From positions 1 to 61,324 of the forward strand of contig NZ_JALSKT010000065.1 in assembly GCF_026988655.1 (NCBI RefSeq): DNA of 61,324 nt, written 5' to 3'. Source of the DNA: Sulfurimonas sp. Its GTDB lineage: Bacteria; Campylobacterota; Campylobacteria; Campylobacterales; Sulfurimonadaceae. Under the pieces are notes generated by a model. That model ran no database searches. It saw only the letters and a program-made list of their open reading frames with translations, and was not told the origin of the DNA. A program made the position numbers and the translations under genes. Position 1 is the first letter of the stretch; every line of letters starts with the position of its first letter. Below, one piece after another: positions 24,428 to 34,285 of this stretch.

Positions 24428-25224
24428 TTAAAATTTTTCTCTTTTTTCTCCTACCATTCATACTTTTAGCAGATAAACCAAATCTCCTGCTTTTAAAGAC
24501 CTATAAAGACCAAAACATTAGCGGATGGGTGATGAGTGAAAAGCTTGATGGAATTCGGGCGTATTGGGATGGGAAGTATCTCCTCAGTAGAGGGGGAAAA
24601 ATCATTCATGCTCCTGCGTACTTTACCAAAGAGTTTCCACCCTTTGCCATAGATGGTGAGCTTTGGAGTAAACGCAGTGATTTTAGTCATATCTCCTCAA
24701 TTGTCCGAGATAGAGTTCCCTCAAGAGAGTGGAGTCAAATAAGCTACAATATATTTGAAGTTCCAAACGCAGTAGGAGGACTTTTTGAAAGATTAGAAAA
24801 AGTGCAACCTTATAAGAGTAATATTCTTAAAATCATTCCACAAATAGCTGTGAAATCCAAAGAAAATATGCGAAAATTTTTAAAAAGTGTTGAAGCAAAA
24901 GGTGGAGAAGGTCTTGTTGTTCGCGATCCAAACGCAGTATATATCGCCAAAAGAACAAGTAAAGCACTGAAAGTAAAATCTTTTTTAGATGCAGAGTGTA
25001 GAGTTATCGGCTACACAAAAGGCAAAGGAAAATATAGCGGTAAACTTGGTGCGCTGAAGTGCCAACTTAATAATGGGGAAATCTTTAAAATCGGTTCTGG
25101 CTTTAGTGATGTCCAAAGAGAAAACCCTCCTGCCATTGGAAGTAGAGTTACTTTCAAATATAAAGAACTGACAAAAAATGGCAAGCCTCGATTTCCAGTT
25201 TATATGAGACTCTTTCATGAGTAA
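24424..25224 (+). CDS. ligE: Secreted ATP-dependent DNA ligase (Lig E type)
   Basis: A 266-residue minimal ATP-dependent DNA ligase. The first ~17 residues ([17 protein letters not shown]) are a signal peptide, so it should act in the periplasm or outside. The nucleotide-binding motif is EKLDGIRA with the adenylated Lys at K40; IDGELW and EGLVVRD are the next motifs, and an OB-fold domain follows. Lig E proteins are known from Haemophilus, Neisseria, Campylobacter and others, many of them naturally competent. It overlaps wbpE and the flippase gene and so is embedded in the glycan operon, an odd place. It holds three AAACGCAG motifs within 270 bases. Confidence 0.88.
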   Translation: MIKIFLFFLLPFILLADKPNLLLLKTYKDQNISGWVMSEKLDGIRAYWDGKYLLSRGGKIIHAPAYFTKEFPPFAIDGELWSKRSDFSHISSIVRDRVPSREWSQISYNIFEVPNAVGGLFERLEKVQPYKSNILKIIPQIAVKSKENMRKFLKSVEAKGGEGLVVRDPNAVYIAKRTSKALKVKSFLDAECRVIGYTKGKGKYSGKLGALKCQLNNGEIFKIGSGFSDVQRENPPAIGSRVTFKYKELTKNGKPRFPVYMRLFHE

Positions 25225-26479
25225 AAAATTACTAAAAAATTCATTTATATTTATTTTAGGTGATATCTTAAATCGTTCTGTTCCTTTTTTTATGTTGCCT
25301 ATACTTACTCGTTATTTAACTCCAGATGATTATGGAATTATTTCCATATTTAGTGTTAGTGTTGGTATATTGTCTGTATTTATAGGTTTGAGTGTCGAAG
25401 GTGCCATTAATGTTAATTTTTTTCAATTAACAAAAGAGAAACTCAAAGAGTATATTGGCAATACTATCATTATTTTAAATATTTCAACCATTTTAGTTTT
25501 GTTGATAGTTCTACTCTTTTTTCCCTATATTTTACAACACTTAAAACTAGAAAAAGAGTGGCTAATTGTCGCAGTTTTTCTTGCTTTTTCTCAATTTTTT
25601 ACCACGATAAATATGCTTTTGTGGACAGCAGAACAAAATCCAAAGGCTTATAGTTTTTATAAAATAGTGCAAACTTTAATAACAACAATTTTATCTATTT
25701 TATTGGTTGTTGGCTTAGGACTTGGCTGGGAAGGGCAACTCTTAGCAACGAGTATAGCAAGTGTATTGTTTTCTATGATAAGTTTTATATTTATCCTTAA
25801 AAGAGGGTATTTAATCTTTAAATTCAATAAAAACTATCTTGAAGATGCCCTGAAATTTGGCGTTCCTCTTGTTCCTCATGCTCTGTCTGGCTGGATTAAA
25901 ACAGGTGCAGATAGAGTAGTGCTTATGAGCCTTTTAGGAGCAACTGCAACGGGTATCTACTCTGTTGGGTATCAGCTTGGTATGGTGATTAGTATCATAG
26001 TTACTGCGTTTAACAAGGCATGGAGTCCCTATCTGTTTAAAATTCTTGCTAATAATCCGAGTCAAAAACAAAAAAAACAACTTGTTTTTTATTCGTATAT
26101 TTATTTTATAGCTATCTTTTTTTTAGCTATTGTTGTAAGTTATATTTTAGAACTTATCATTCCCTATTTTTTAGGTGAAAGGTTTATACAATCTTCTAAA
26201 TACATTCTTTATTTTTCTTTAGCCTTTGCTTTTGGCGGGATGTATTTTATGGTGACAAATTATATATTTTTTGTAAAAAAAACACATATCTTAGCGATGA
26301 TAACATTTGCTACGGCAATTATTCACATAGCTCTTTTGTATATCCTTATTAGTTTACACGGTGCAATTGGGGCGGCAGAAGCTACTTTGTTGTCATATAT
26401 CATCACATTTATAGTCACTTGGTGGCTGAGTAACAAAGTCTATGCAATGCCATGGAAGTTTTGGAAAAGCGATGTTTAA
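25217..26479 (+). CDS. wzx: Wzx-type polysaccharide/oligosaccharide flippase
   Basis: A 420-residue inner-membrane protein with about 12 to 14 hydrophobic segments and the MATE/MOP-like opening FILGDILNRSVPFFMLPILTRYL, typical of polysaccharide flippases. It should move the lipid-linked glycan to the periplasm, where PglB acts. Campylobacter jejuni uses the ABC transporter PglK for this step; no such gene is here, so this protein is the likely replacement. It overlaps the genes on both sides. Confidence 0.87.
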   Translation: MSKKLLKNSFIFILGDILNRSVPFFMLPILTRYLTPDDYGIISIFSVSVGILSVFIGLSVEGAINVNFFQLTKEKLKEYIGNTIIILNISTILVLLIVLLFFPYILQHLKLEKEWLIVAVFLAFSQFFTTINMLLWTAEQNPKAYSFYKIVQTLITTILSILLVVGLGLGWEGQLLATSIASVLFSMISFIFILKRGYLIFKFNKNYLEDALKFGVPLVPHALSGWIKTGADRVVLMSLLGATATGIYSVGYQLGMVISIIVTAFNKAWSPYLFKILANNPSQKQKKQLVFYSYIYFIAIFFLAIVVSYILELIIPYFLGERFIQSSKYILYFSLAFAFGGMYFMVTNYIFFVKKTHILAMITFATAIIHIALLYILISLHGAIGAAEATLLSYIITFIVTWWLSNKVYAMPWKFWKSDV

Positions 26480-27830
26480 TACTTTTAAAAACATTGAATC
26501 GACATATGATGTTGAAAATATCTCTTATAAAGGTGAGCAGGTTTGGGCATATCTGAGAAATCACTATTTTGCAGAAACTATTAAGTCTATAACAACAACG
26601 TATAATGATAAAAATAAAAGTATTTTCTTTAGAAAGGGATTAGGTATAGTGCAAAAATCTTTGTATGGTTTTGGGCATTGGTTTAGATCTTATGAGTATT
26701 TGGTATTTAGTAGCAGTAACAATAGGCAATACATTGATGGGAATTATAGAGAAAAAAGTTTTGAAAAGATGATGGAAATAGTGGGTCAGGATAAATTTTT
26801 ACTTATTGAAGAGGCATCGACTGCGTATTATCCAAAAAAACTTGTGCCAACAAAACACATTGTTTCAAGAAACTTACTTTCTCTCTTTTCAAGCCTATTA
26901 ACAAGAACAGTTACTCCTTTTTATAAGCAAGATATCTCAATTAAATTGCTTGATGCAATGAATGATAATGAGAACTGCAAAGTTGATTATCAAAGTATTA
27001 TAATACGTTTTATCATTGTGAAAAATTTTATGAAGTTTTTTTTAAAAATTTATAAACCCAAAGTTATTTTTGTAAGCTGTTATTATGGAAAACAAGAGAT
27101 TATAAAAGCGGCACATGAGCTCAATATAAAAGTAGTTGAAGCACAGCATGGGATGATAGGCTCAAAGCATTTTGCATATAACTTAAATAAAAAGTTACAA
27201 AGCGCTTATTTTCCAGATGTATTGTTAAGCTATGGAACGTACGAGAAGTGTATTATAGAGCAAAATAAAAATAATCCTTTTACTCAGATATATGCTCTTG
27301 GCAGTGATGCGCTTGAGCAAATATTACAAGAGAGTATTCCTAAAGATTTACAAGGTTTAGTTAGTAAATATAGATACTCTTTATCAGTTTCTACACAATA
27401 CACAGTAGAAGAGGAAGTTGCTTTATTCGTTAAATCACTTGCTTTAAAACACAAAGACGTATGTTTTATGTTTTCATTAAGGCATTTTGAAAAGGTTTAT
27501 TATGAAAAACTTGATTTGCCAAAAAACATTTACCTCTTTAAAGGTGAATTTTCATGTTATGATATTTTAAGAGTTAGCAACGCACATCTTAGTGCTTATT
27601 CAACATGCGCGCTTGAAGCATTGTTTTTTGATAAAAAATCGATATTGTACAACATCCATAATCTGGCAACACAAATAATGGGGGAGATAACAAATGAAAA
27701 TCTTTATATTATAGAAAATGAAAATGATTTTACAAAGATATATGACAAGTCTTTAAAAGAGAAACAAAACGAGTTGTATAAAAAAAATTATGAAAAAAAT
27801 ATCAAAAAATTTATAGAAAAAGAATTGTAA
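26472..27830 (+). CDS. Putative surface-glycan glycosyltransferase, family not recognised
   Basis: A 452-residue protein. The segment VVEAQHGMIGSKHF (about residues 232-245) is a QHG motif as in capsule-synthesis and glycerophosphotransferase-like GT-B proteins, and the late segment STCALEALFFDKKSIL looks like a GT-B nucleotide-sugar site. No close family can be named. It is very AT-rich with many AAA and ATA codons, unlike wbpA-wbpE. The ATG at 26472 inside the flippase stop is preferred over the frame start at 26442. Confidence 0.65.
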   Translation: MFNTFKNIESTYDVENISYKGEQVWAYLRNHYFAETIKSITTTYNDKNKSIFFRKGLGIVQKSLYGFGHWFRSYEYLVFSSSNNRQYIDGNYREKSFEKMMEIVGQDKFLLIEEASTAYYPKKLVPTKHIVSRNLLSLFSSLLTRTVTPFYKQDISIKLLDAMNDNENCKVDYQSIIIRFIIVKNFMKFFLKIYKPKVIFVSCYYGKQEIIKAAHELNIKVVEAQHGMIGSKHFAYNLNKKLQSAYFPDVLLSYGTYEKCIIEQNKNNPFTQIYALGSDALEQILQESIPKDLQGLVSKYRYSLSVSTQYTVEEEVALFVKSLALKHKDVCFMFSLRHFEKVYYEKLDLPKNIYLFKGEFSCYDILRVSNAHLSAYSTCALEALFFDKKSILYNIHNLATQIMGEITNENLYIIENENDFTKIYDKSLKEKQNELYKKNYEKNIKKFIEKEL

Positions 27831-27831
27831 A

Positions 27832-28827
27832 ATGACGAAAAAAATATTAATACTAATTCCTAAAAATATAAAAAAGGGTCAACCATCTTTTGAAAGGATT
27901 CATGCATATATAGAATTTTATACATCGCATAATATTGAAGTAATACAATGGAGTTTACCCAATACCTTTAGTGAAAAAATAAAATTAATAATTTTAATAT
28001 ATAAACATCAAATAAAAAATATTTTTATTAGTATGCCTCCATTTAGAAACTGGTTTTTGTTTTTATTGTTTAATGTGCACATTATTATAGATATCAGAGA
28101 CGGTTGGTCAATTGCAATGAAAACTGGGTATGGAGGAACTGCAAAAAAGAATATTATCAAAGCTTCTCTTGCTTCTTATTATGAAAGACTTGCAATAAAA
28201 AGAGCATCATTAGCAATAACATGTACAGGTGGATTACAAAGCTATCTAGAAGACCTTACAAAAAAGAAAATTCTATTAATTACAAATGGATATAGTAAAC
28301 ATGATTTAGAACTTGTAAATAAAATATATACTCAGGGAATTACTAAAAATAATGCATTAGACTCTATTGTTGTCTGTGCAGGACAATTTTCTGAATATGG
28401 ACAAGATAAGGTGAAAAAAATCTTAAAAAATCTTAATCGGAAGACAAAGCCTACTCTTTTGAAATTAATTGGTTCCAATATAGGAAAAAATAAATGGATT
28501 CAAGACTGGATAATAAAGAACAGTTTAAATAATATAAAAATAGAATTTTTGCCAAGGATGAATCGTAAGGAAATGTACGAAGAGATTCTATTAGCTGATT
28601 ATGGTATTGCAGTAATAAGGGATCCAAATTATGATTTTGGCACAAAAGTATTTGACTATATCTTATGTAGGATTCCTATATTGGATTATTTTGAAAGTAA
28701 AAATAATTTTGTAGATTTTTTTCAAGATCAGTTGACATCAAGTAATAATAAATCTTTTAATAGATCCTTTTTACGTAATGAATTAATTGAAAAACAAAAG
28801 AAGTTATTATTAGGTGTGTTAAAATGA
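27832..28827 (+). CDS. GT4-like glycosyltransferase
   Basis: A 331-residue protein with a GT-B-like layout: an N-terminal half with IIDIRDGWS, where the GT4 family often has DIRDxW, and a C-terminal half with VFDYILCRIPILDY, near the usual EYxAxGxPI region. The exact donor and acceptor are unknown. It is strongly AT-rich. It follows the previous gene by one base and overlaps the next by 4 bases. Confidence 0.7.
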   Translation: MTKKILILIPKNIKKGQPSFERIHAYIEFYTSHNIEVIQWSLPNTFSEKIKLIILIYKHQIKNIFISMPPFRNWFLFLLFNVHIIIDIRDGWSIAMKTGYGGTAKKNIIKASLASYYERLAIKRASLAITCTGGLQSYLEDLTKKKILLITNGYSKHDLELVNKIYTQGITKNNALDSIVVCAGQFSEYGQDKVKKILKNLNRKTKPTLLKLIGSNIGKNKWIQDWIIKNSLNNIKIEFLPRMNRKEMYEEILLADYGIAVIRDPNYDFGTKVFDYILCRIPILDYFESKNNFVDFFQDQLTSSNNKSFNRSFLRNELIEKQKKLLLGVLK

Positions 28828-29924
28828 AATTAATTCTCTTAGGTGACCCAAATTCTGTACATATTATAAAATGGGCTAAACTGCTTTCTGAAAATAAAAT
28901 TGATATTTTGATTTTTGGATTAAACCCTTGTATAGTAGATGATTATCAACATATTTCAAATATTGAAATTTTTACTTTAAATGAAAATACAACTCTGCAT
29001 GAAGGGGCTCTGGGTAAATTAAAATACATTAAAGCGGTGCCTGAGCTTAAAAAGATTGTAAAACAATTTAAGCCTGATATTTTACATGCACATTATGCAA
29101 CGAGTTATGGTTTGCTTGGAGCATTAAGTAGGTTTCATCCATTTGTTTTGTCTGTTTGGGGGTCAGATGTCTTTAGTTTTCCAAATAAATCTTTTTTGCA
29201 TCGATTGATTTTAAAATATAATTTAAAACAAGCAGATAAAATTCTATCTACTTCACATATAATGGCGAAAGAAACAAATTTATATACAGATAAAGAGATA
29301 GAAATTACTCCATTTGGAATTGATATGGAGCAGTTTAAGCCAATGTATACTAAAGAAAACTTATTTAGAAAAAATGACATTATAATAGGGACAGTAAAAG
29401 CATTAGAAGAAGAATATGGGATAGAATATCTCATAAAAGCATTTAAGATAGTGAGTGACAAGCATAAAGAACTACCCTTAAAACTTTTAATAGTTGGAGG
29501 AGGCAGCTTAGAAAATAATTTAAAAGGATTAGTGAAAAAGTTAGAATTGGAGAATGATACTCTTTTTGTAGGAAAAGTACATTTTTCGGAAGTTCCTAAA
29601 TATCAAAATATGTTATCAGTATCAGTGTCAGTATCAGATAGCGAAAGTTTTGGAGTGGCAATTATAGAGGCATCTGCATGTGCTAAACCTGTTGTCGTTT
29701 CTAATGTTGGAGGCTTGCCTGAAGTTGTTAAAGATGGAGTTACAGGCATTATAGTTCTTTCAAGAGATGAATTTTCTACAGCCGATGCAATTGAGAAGTT
29801 AATATTAGATAAAGAGTTGAGAGATAAAATGGGTGAAAATGGAAGGGAAAGAATTAAAAAATTTTACAATTTGAATGATAATGTAGACCAAATGATAAAT
29901 ATTTATGAAGGTATATTGAAATGA
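28824..29924 (+). CDS. GT4-family glycosyltransferase
   Basis: A 366-residue retaining glycosyltransferase of GT-B fold. The donor-binding motif is clear in ESFGVAIIEASACAKPVV (EX7E), with VSNVGGLPEVV following; the acceptor half has HAHYATSYG and VWGSDVF. It should add one sugar to the lipid-linked glycan on the cytoplasmic side, a job like PglA, PglH or PglJ in Campylobacter. ATGA overlaps link it to both neighbours. Confidence 0.83.
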   Translation: MKLILLGDPNSVHIIKWAKLLSENKIDILIFGLNPCIVDDYQHISNIEIFTLNENTTLHEGALGKLKYIKAVPELKKIVKQFKPDILHAHYATSYGLLGALSRFHPFVLSVWGSDVFSFPNKSFLHRLILKYNLKQADKILSTSHIMAKETNLYTDKEIEITPFGIDMEQFKPMYTKENLFRKNDIIIGTVKALEEEYGIEYLIKAFKIVSDKHKELPLKLLIVGGGSLENNLKGLVKKLELENDTLFVGKVHFSEVPKYQNMLSVSVSVSDSESFGVAIIEASACAKPVVVSNVGGLPEVVKDGVTGIIVLSRDEFSTADAIEKLILDKELRDKMGENGRERIKKFYNLNDNVDQMINIYEGILK

Positions 29925-30985
29925 AAATACTAACAATACTAGGCGCAAGACCACAGTTTATCAAAGCAGGTACAGTCAGTCGCGAAATTGCAAAACATAA
30001 AGAGATACAAGAAGTCATCGTTCATACAGGACAACATTATGATGCAAATATGAGTGATATATTTTTTGATGAGATGCAGATACCAAAACCAGACTATTTT
30101 TTAGGAATTGGCGGTAAAACACATGGTGCTATGACCGGACAGATGATAGAGAAGATTGAAGAGGTCTGTTTGAAAGAAAATCCTGATTGGGTTATGGTCT
30201 ATGGCGATACCAACTCAACACTTGCAGGGGCAATAGTAGCGAGTAAACTACACATAAAACTAGCACATATAGAAGCAGGTCTGAGAAGTTTTAATATGAA
30301 GATGCCAGAAGAGGTGAACAGAATACTGACAGATAGAGTCAGTCAGATACTTTTTTGTCCTACTGATACTGCTGTACAAAATCTTAAAAATGAAGGCTTT
30401 ACTGCGTTTGATATTAAGATAATACAATCAGGTGACGTAATGCAAGATGGGGCAATGTTTTATAAGTCTTTAGCCATTAAACCACAGTGTAAACTCTCTG
30501 AGGATTATCTGCTATGTACTATTCATAGAGCTGAAAATACAGATGATGAACAAAGAATACAATCTATTTTCAAAGCTCTCAATAGAATTGCAAAAGAGAA
30601 ACAAATTATTTTGCCACTACACCCAAGAACAAAAAAGATCCTTGATAACTTAGCAATAGATACAAAAAATTTAACTATTATAGACCCCGTTGGTTACCTT
30701 GAAATGGTTTGGCTCATCGATCACTGCTCTTTGGTTATGACAGATAGTGGAGGACTCCAAAAAGAGGCTTACTTTTTTGAAAAACAGTGTATCACTCTGC
30801 GTGATGAAACCGAATGGATAGAGCTTGTAGAAAATGGTTTCAATATTTTAGTAGGTGCAGAGTATGAGAAGATACTTACTGCGTTTAAAAACAGAAGTGC
30901 CTTTGAAGCCAAAACCTTAGATCTTTATGGTGGTGGTAAGGCTAGTCAAAATATTATACAAGAATTATTAGCCTATGAAGCCTAA
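29921..30985 (+). CDS. wbpI: Non-hydrolysing UDP-HexNAc 2-epimerase, WbpI/WecB type
   Basis: A 354-residue epimerase of the WecB fold, beginning ILTILGARPQFIKAG, with EAGLRSFNMKMPEEVNR, HRAEN and TDSGGLQKEA, the family's UDP and active-site motifs. With WbpA, B, D and E in the same operon the best reading is WbpI, which turns UDP-2,3-diacetamido-glucuronic acid into the manno form. An ordinary UDP-GlcNAc epimerase (WecB) is the alternative. It overlaps the next gene by 11 bases. Confidence 0.82.
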   Translation: MKILTILGARPQFIKAGTVSREIAKHKEIQEVIVHTGQHYDANMSDIFFDEMQIPKPDYFLGIGGKTHGAMTGQMIEKIEEVCLKENPDWVMVYGDTNSTLAGAIVASKLHIKLAHIEAGLRSFNMKMPEEVNRILTDRVSQILFCPTDTAVQNLKNEGFTAFDIKIIQSGDVMQDGAMFYKSLAIKPQCKLSEDYLLCTIHRAENTDDEQRIQSIFKALNRIAKEKQIILPLHPRTKKILDNLAIDTKNLTIIDPVGYLEMVWLIDHCSLVMTDSGGLQKEAYFFEKQCITLRDETEWIELVENGFNILVGAEYEKILTAFKNRSAFEAKTLDLYGGGKASQNIIQELLAYEA

Positions 30986-32180
30986 AAATATTTGGATTAT
31001 AAATGAGTACGCTGGAACGCCGTATCATGGGATGGAGTTTCGTCATTATTATCTTGGCAAAGAGCTTGTCAAGCTTGGCAATAGCGTCACAGTTGTCTCT
31101 TCATCATATTCGCATCTTTTTAAAAATCTTCCAAAGCAAAAAAAAGAGAATATTGATGGGGTAGATTATCTTTGGCTTCCTACTTTAAACTATGGAACTT
31201 CGCATGATAAACGTAGAGTCTTAAAATGGTTTATTTTTATGTTTAAAGTCTTTTTTTTACCTTTGAGTTTGAGACGACCTGATGTTATCATCGTCTCTCC
31301 TATGGCACCCTTTCCAATTTTTCCTGCTTGGATTTTGTCAAAAATATATAAGGCAAAACTTATCTATGAAGTCAAAGATATTTGGCCTTTGAGTTTAGTA
31401 GAACTTGGCGGTTTTAAGCCAAGCCACCCATTTATAAAATTGATGGCTTGGTTTGAGCGTTTTGCGCTTTTAAAGTCTAATGTTATTGTCTCAAATTTGC
31501 AAAATTATGGTGAACATATGCAAAAAGATTTGGGTATTGATAGAGATTTTGAGTGGATAAGTAACGGGGTTGATTTGGATGAACTCTCTCAAATAGAGCC
31601 CTTAGATGAAAACATAAAACAAGTGATGCCAAAAGATAAATTTATTGTAGGGTATACGGGAACTGTTGGGGTTGCTAATGCATTAGAAAGCTTTTGTGAA
31701 GCCGCAAAACTACTAGAACAAAACAAAGAGATACTTTTTGTGATAGTAGGAGATGGACAAGAAAAACAAAATCTAATGAAACGATATCTAAACGCAGTAA
31801 ATATACTTTTTATAGATTCCATTCCTAAAAAACAGGTGCAGAGTATGCTTGGCTTATTTGATGCTTGTTATATCGGGCTTCAAAAAGAGAACCTTTTTAA
31901 GTATGGTGTTTCACCAAATAAGCTGTATGACTATATGTATAGCGCTAAACCCGTTGTGTATGCTATAGACTCGGGAGAGAACAACATCGTAAAGACAGCA
32001 AAATGTGGGGTGAGTGTCGAAGCTCAAGATGCGGCTTCCATAGCTGATGGAATAAAGAAAATTTATGCAATGAAAACGCAAGAGAGAGAACAAATTGGTG
32101 AAAATGCCAAGCAATATATCTTGCAGTATTTTACTTATGATAAACTTGCACAAAAATATCAAAACCTAATGGAGAAATAA
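30975..32180 (+). CDS. GT4-family glycosyltransferase (WbuB-like)
   Basis: A 401-residue GT-B glycosyltransferase with the WbuB-like opening IWIINEYAGTPYHGMEFRHY, the middle segment YEVKDIWPLSLVELGG and the donor-site region FKYGVSPNKLYDYMYSAKPVVY. WbuB-like enzymes add amino sugars such as FucNAc or related N-acetyl sugars. It has normal base composition and one AAACGCAG motif, unlike the three transferase genes before it. Confidence 0.82.
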   Translation: MKPKNIWIINEYAGTPYHGMEFRHYYLGKELVKLGNSVTVVSSSYSHLFKNLPKQKKENIDGVDYLWLPTLNYGTSHDKRRVLKWFIFMFKVFFLPLSLRRPDVIIVSPMAPFPIFPAWILSKIYKAKLIYEVKDIWPLSLVELGGFKPSHPFIKLMAWFERFALLKSNVIVSNLQNYGEHMQKDLGIDRDFEWISNGVDLDELSQIEPLDENIKQVMPKDKFIVGYTGTVGVANALESFCEAAKLLEQNKEILFVIVGDGQEKQNLMKRYLNAVNILFIDSIPKKQVQSMLGLFDACYIGLQKENLFKYGVSPNKLYDYMYSAKPVVYAIDSGENNIVKTAKCGVSVEAQDAASIADGIKKIYAMKTQEREQIGENAKQYILQYFTYDKLAQKYQNLMEK

Positions 32181-32183
32181 ATT

Positions 32184-34283
32184 ATGATACATGTTTTTAA
32201 GAAATTTGATGTCTATTTTTATATGATTTTTGCCTACTTTTTTAGTTTGGCATGCAGATATATCTGGGTATATCAGTTTGGAGGATATGATCCTTTTTAC
32301 TGGGATGGACAGTTGATGATAAATACCAATGACGGGTATTTCTTTGCTACGGTTGTAAAGGATATGCTCACAGGTTCAAACCCTGACAATCAACTCCTAC
32401 AAACTGCCATAGATACCTATCCGGGAACGGTGTATAGTGTTTATTATCTAGCGAAATTTCTACCTTTTTCTCTTGATACGATTATACTGTATATCCCTGC
32501 CTTTGTGTCGAGTCTGATTGTGATTCCTATCATATTGATCATGCGTTTGTGTAAACTTGAGTTTGTTGGTTTTTTGGCGGCTCTTTTAGCTTCTATCACT
32601 TGGAGTTTTTACAACCGTACGATGGTAGGTTACTTTGATACGGATATGTATGCTTTAGTATTTCCGGTATTTATTCTTTATTATATTATGAAATTTGTTC
32701 AAGATGATAAACTTGTAACGATACTCACAGCTTCTCTTATTACCTCTTTTTATGTTGTCTTTTATCCTCAAGGATATGCGGCTATTACAGCACTTTTTGT
32801 TGCATATACTTTATATGGTATTGCATTTATAAAAGATAAAAAGCAGTTTTATCTCTCTTTGGTTTTTATGAGTATTGCACTTGTTAAAATCATACTTGTA
32901 GTAAAACTTGCAGTACTTATCGCTTTTTATTTTTTGAGTAAACAGGCTTTTGTTCTTAAAGATAAAAACCCTTTGTATATTGCTATTGCCTCCATTGCTA
33001 TATTTATTTTAACAGGTGATGGTTACGCGTTGATACTTTCAAAAATAAGCTGGTACACTAAAACGGGTGTTGAGGGTGGCGTGCTTCACTTTTACGATGT
33101 TGCACAAACTATTCGCGAAGCTGGCAAGATCCCATTTGAAACCTTTGCAAACAGGATTTCTGGTTCAGTATTTACCTTTGTGCTTGCACTTGGTGGGTAT
33201 GGACTGCTTGTGTTTAAGAAAAAAGAATTTTTACTTTTTTTACCGCTTATTGCCATTGGTTTTTTTGCTTACATGGGCGGTCTAAGATTTACTGTGTATG
33301 CTATTCCTGCGATGGCTATCGGTGCAGTTTATTTGATTTATTTTATTGTTGATAAATTAATCGTAAAAGAGACAACAAAATACTTTGCCATAGTTATGGC
33401 AACAGCAGCTCTGCTTTATCCAAATATTCAACATATACTTGCCTACAAAGTACCTACGGTTTTTAATAAAGAAGAAGTGAAGGTGCTAGATCAACTCAAA
33501 AAGATTGCGACTCCTAAAGATTATACACTGACATGGTGGGATTATGGCTATCCAATCTGGTACTATAGTGATACAAATACACTTATAGATGGTGGAAAAC
33601 ATCATCATGATAATTTTATAATTTCTAAAATTTTGACAACTGACTCACAAACACAGGCAGCTAATCTTGCACGTAAATCGGTTGAACTTTATGCAAAAAA
33701 ACATCTTGCATATACGCCAGTAGCAAACTCTATCTTTGAGCATAATGCAACTGCGCTTGATGCTAATAGTGTTCTTGATGAGATGCAGTTGAGTGATTAT
33801 CCATTACCGAAAAAAACACGAGATATTTATCTTTATCTTCCAAACAGAATGCTCAATATCTTTCCAACAGTGGCAGTATTTTCCAATCTTGATCTCAATA
33901 GTGGACAAAAGTACAGACAACAGCTCTTTTTTGTTTCAAAAAACTTTAGAGAGAGTGGCAATAAGATTTTACTAGGTAATGGAGTGAGTTTTCTTAAAAA
34001 TACGGGAGAATTAGTACTAGGTTCTCAAAAAGTTAAGTTGCATCATTTTAGTGTTGTAGAGTATGATAAGCAAGGAAAAATTCAAAAACAAGATCAAGTT
34101 TTGGATTATAACTCCAATGTAAATCTTGTCTATATGCGAAACTATCATACTTTTCTTGTCTTAGATAATGCTATGTACAATTCTGTGTTTATTCAGCTTT
34201 TTGTTTTTGAAAACTATGATAAAAGTCTCTTTGAACCTGTGATTTTAAATCCACTTGTAAAAGTCTATAAACTAAAGAAGTAA
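32184..34283 (+). CDS. pglB: Oligosaccharyltransferase PglB (STT3 family)
   Basis: A 699-residue membrane enzyme that transfers a lipid-linked glycan to Asn in D/E-X-N-X-S/T sequons. About 13 hydrophobic segments span the first ~430 residues; YFDTDMYAL in the first part supplies the metal-binding DxD-like site; the periplasmic domain begins with the hallmark WWDYG at residues 451-455, close to its place in Campylobacter jejuni PglB (713 residues). It marks the operon as an N-linked protein glycosylation locus rather than only a capsule or O-antigen locus. Confidence 0.93.
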   Translation: MIHVFKKFDVYFYMIFAYFFSLACRYIWVYQFGGYDPFYWDGQLMINTNDGYFFATVVKDMLTGSNPDNQLLQTAIDTYPGTVYSVYYLAKFLPFSLDTIILYIPAFVSSLIVIPIILIMRLCKLEFVGFLAALLASITWSFYNRTMVGYFDTDMYALVFPVFILYYIMKFVQDDKLVTILTASLITSFYVVFYPQGYAAITALFVAYTLYGIAFIKDKKQFYLSLVFMSIALVKIILVVKLAVLIAFYFLSKQAFVLKDKNPLYIAIASIAIFILTGDGYALILSKISWYTKTGVEGGVLHFYDVAQTIREAGKIPFETFANRISGSVFTFVLALGGYGLLVFKKKEFLLFLPLIAIGFFAYMGGLRFTVYAIPAMAIGAVYLIYFIVDKLIVKETTKYFAIVMATAALLYPNIQHILAYKVPTVFNKEEVKVLDQLKKIATPKDYTLTWWDYGYPIWYYSDTNTLIDGGKHHHDNFIISKILTTDSQTQAANLARKSVELYAKKHLAYTPVANSIFEHNATALDANSVLDEMQLSDYPLPKKTRDIYLYLPNRMLNIFPTVAVFSNLDLNSGQKYRQQLFFVSKNFRESGNKILLGNGVSFLKNTGELVLGSQKVKLHHFSVVEYDKQGKIQKQDQVLDYNSNVNLVYMRNYHTFLVLDNAMYNSVFIQLFVFENYDKSLFEPVILNPLVKVYKLKK

Positions 34284-34285
34284 AA

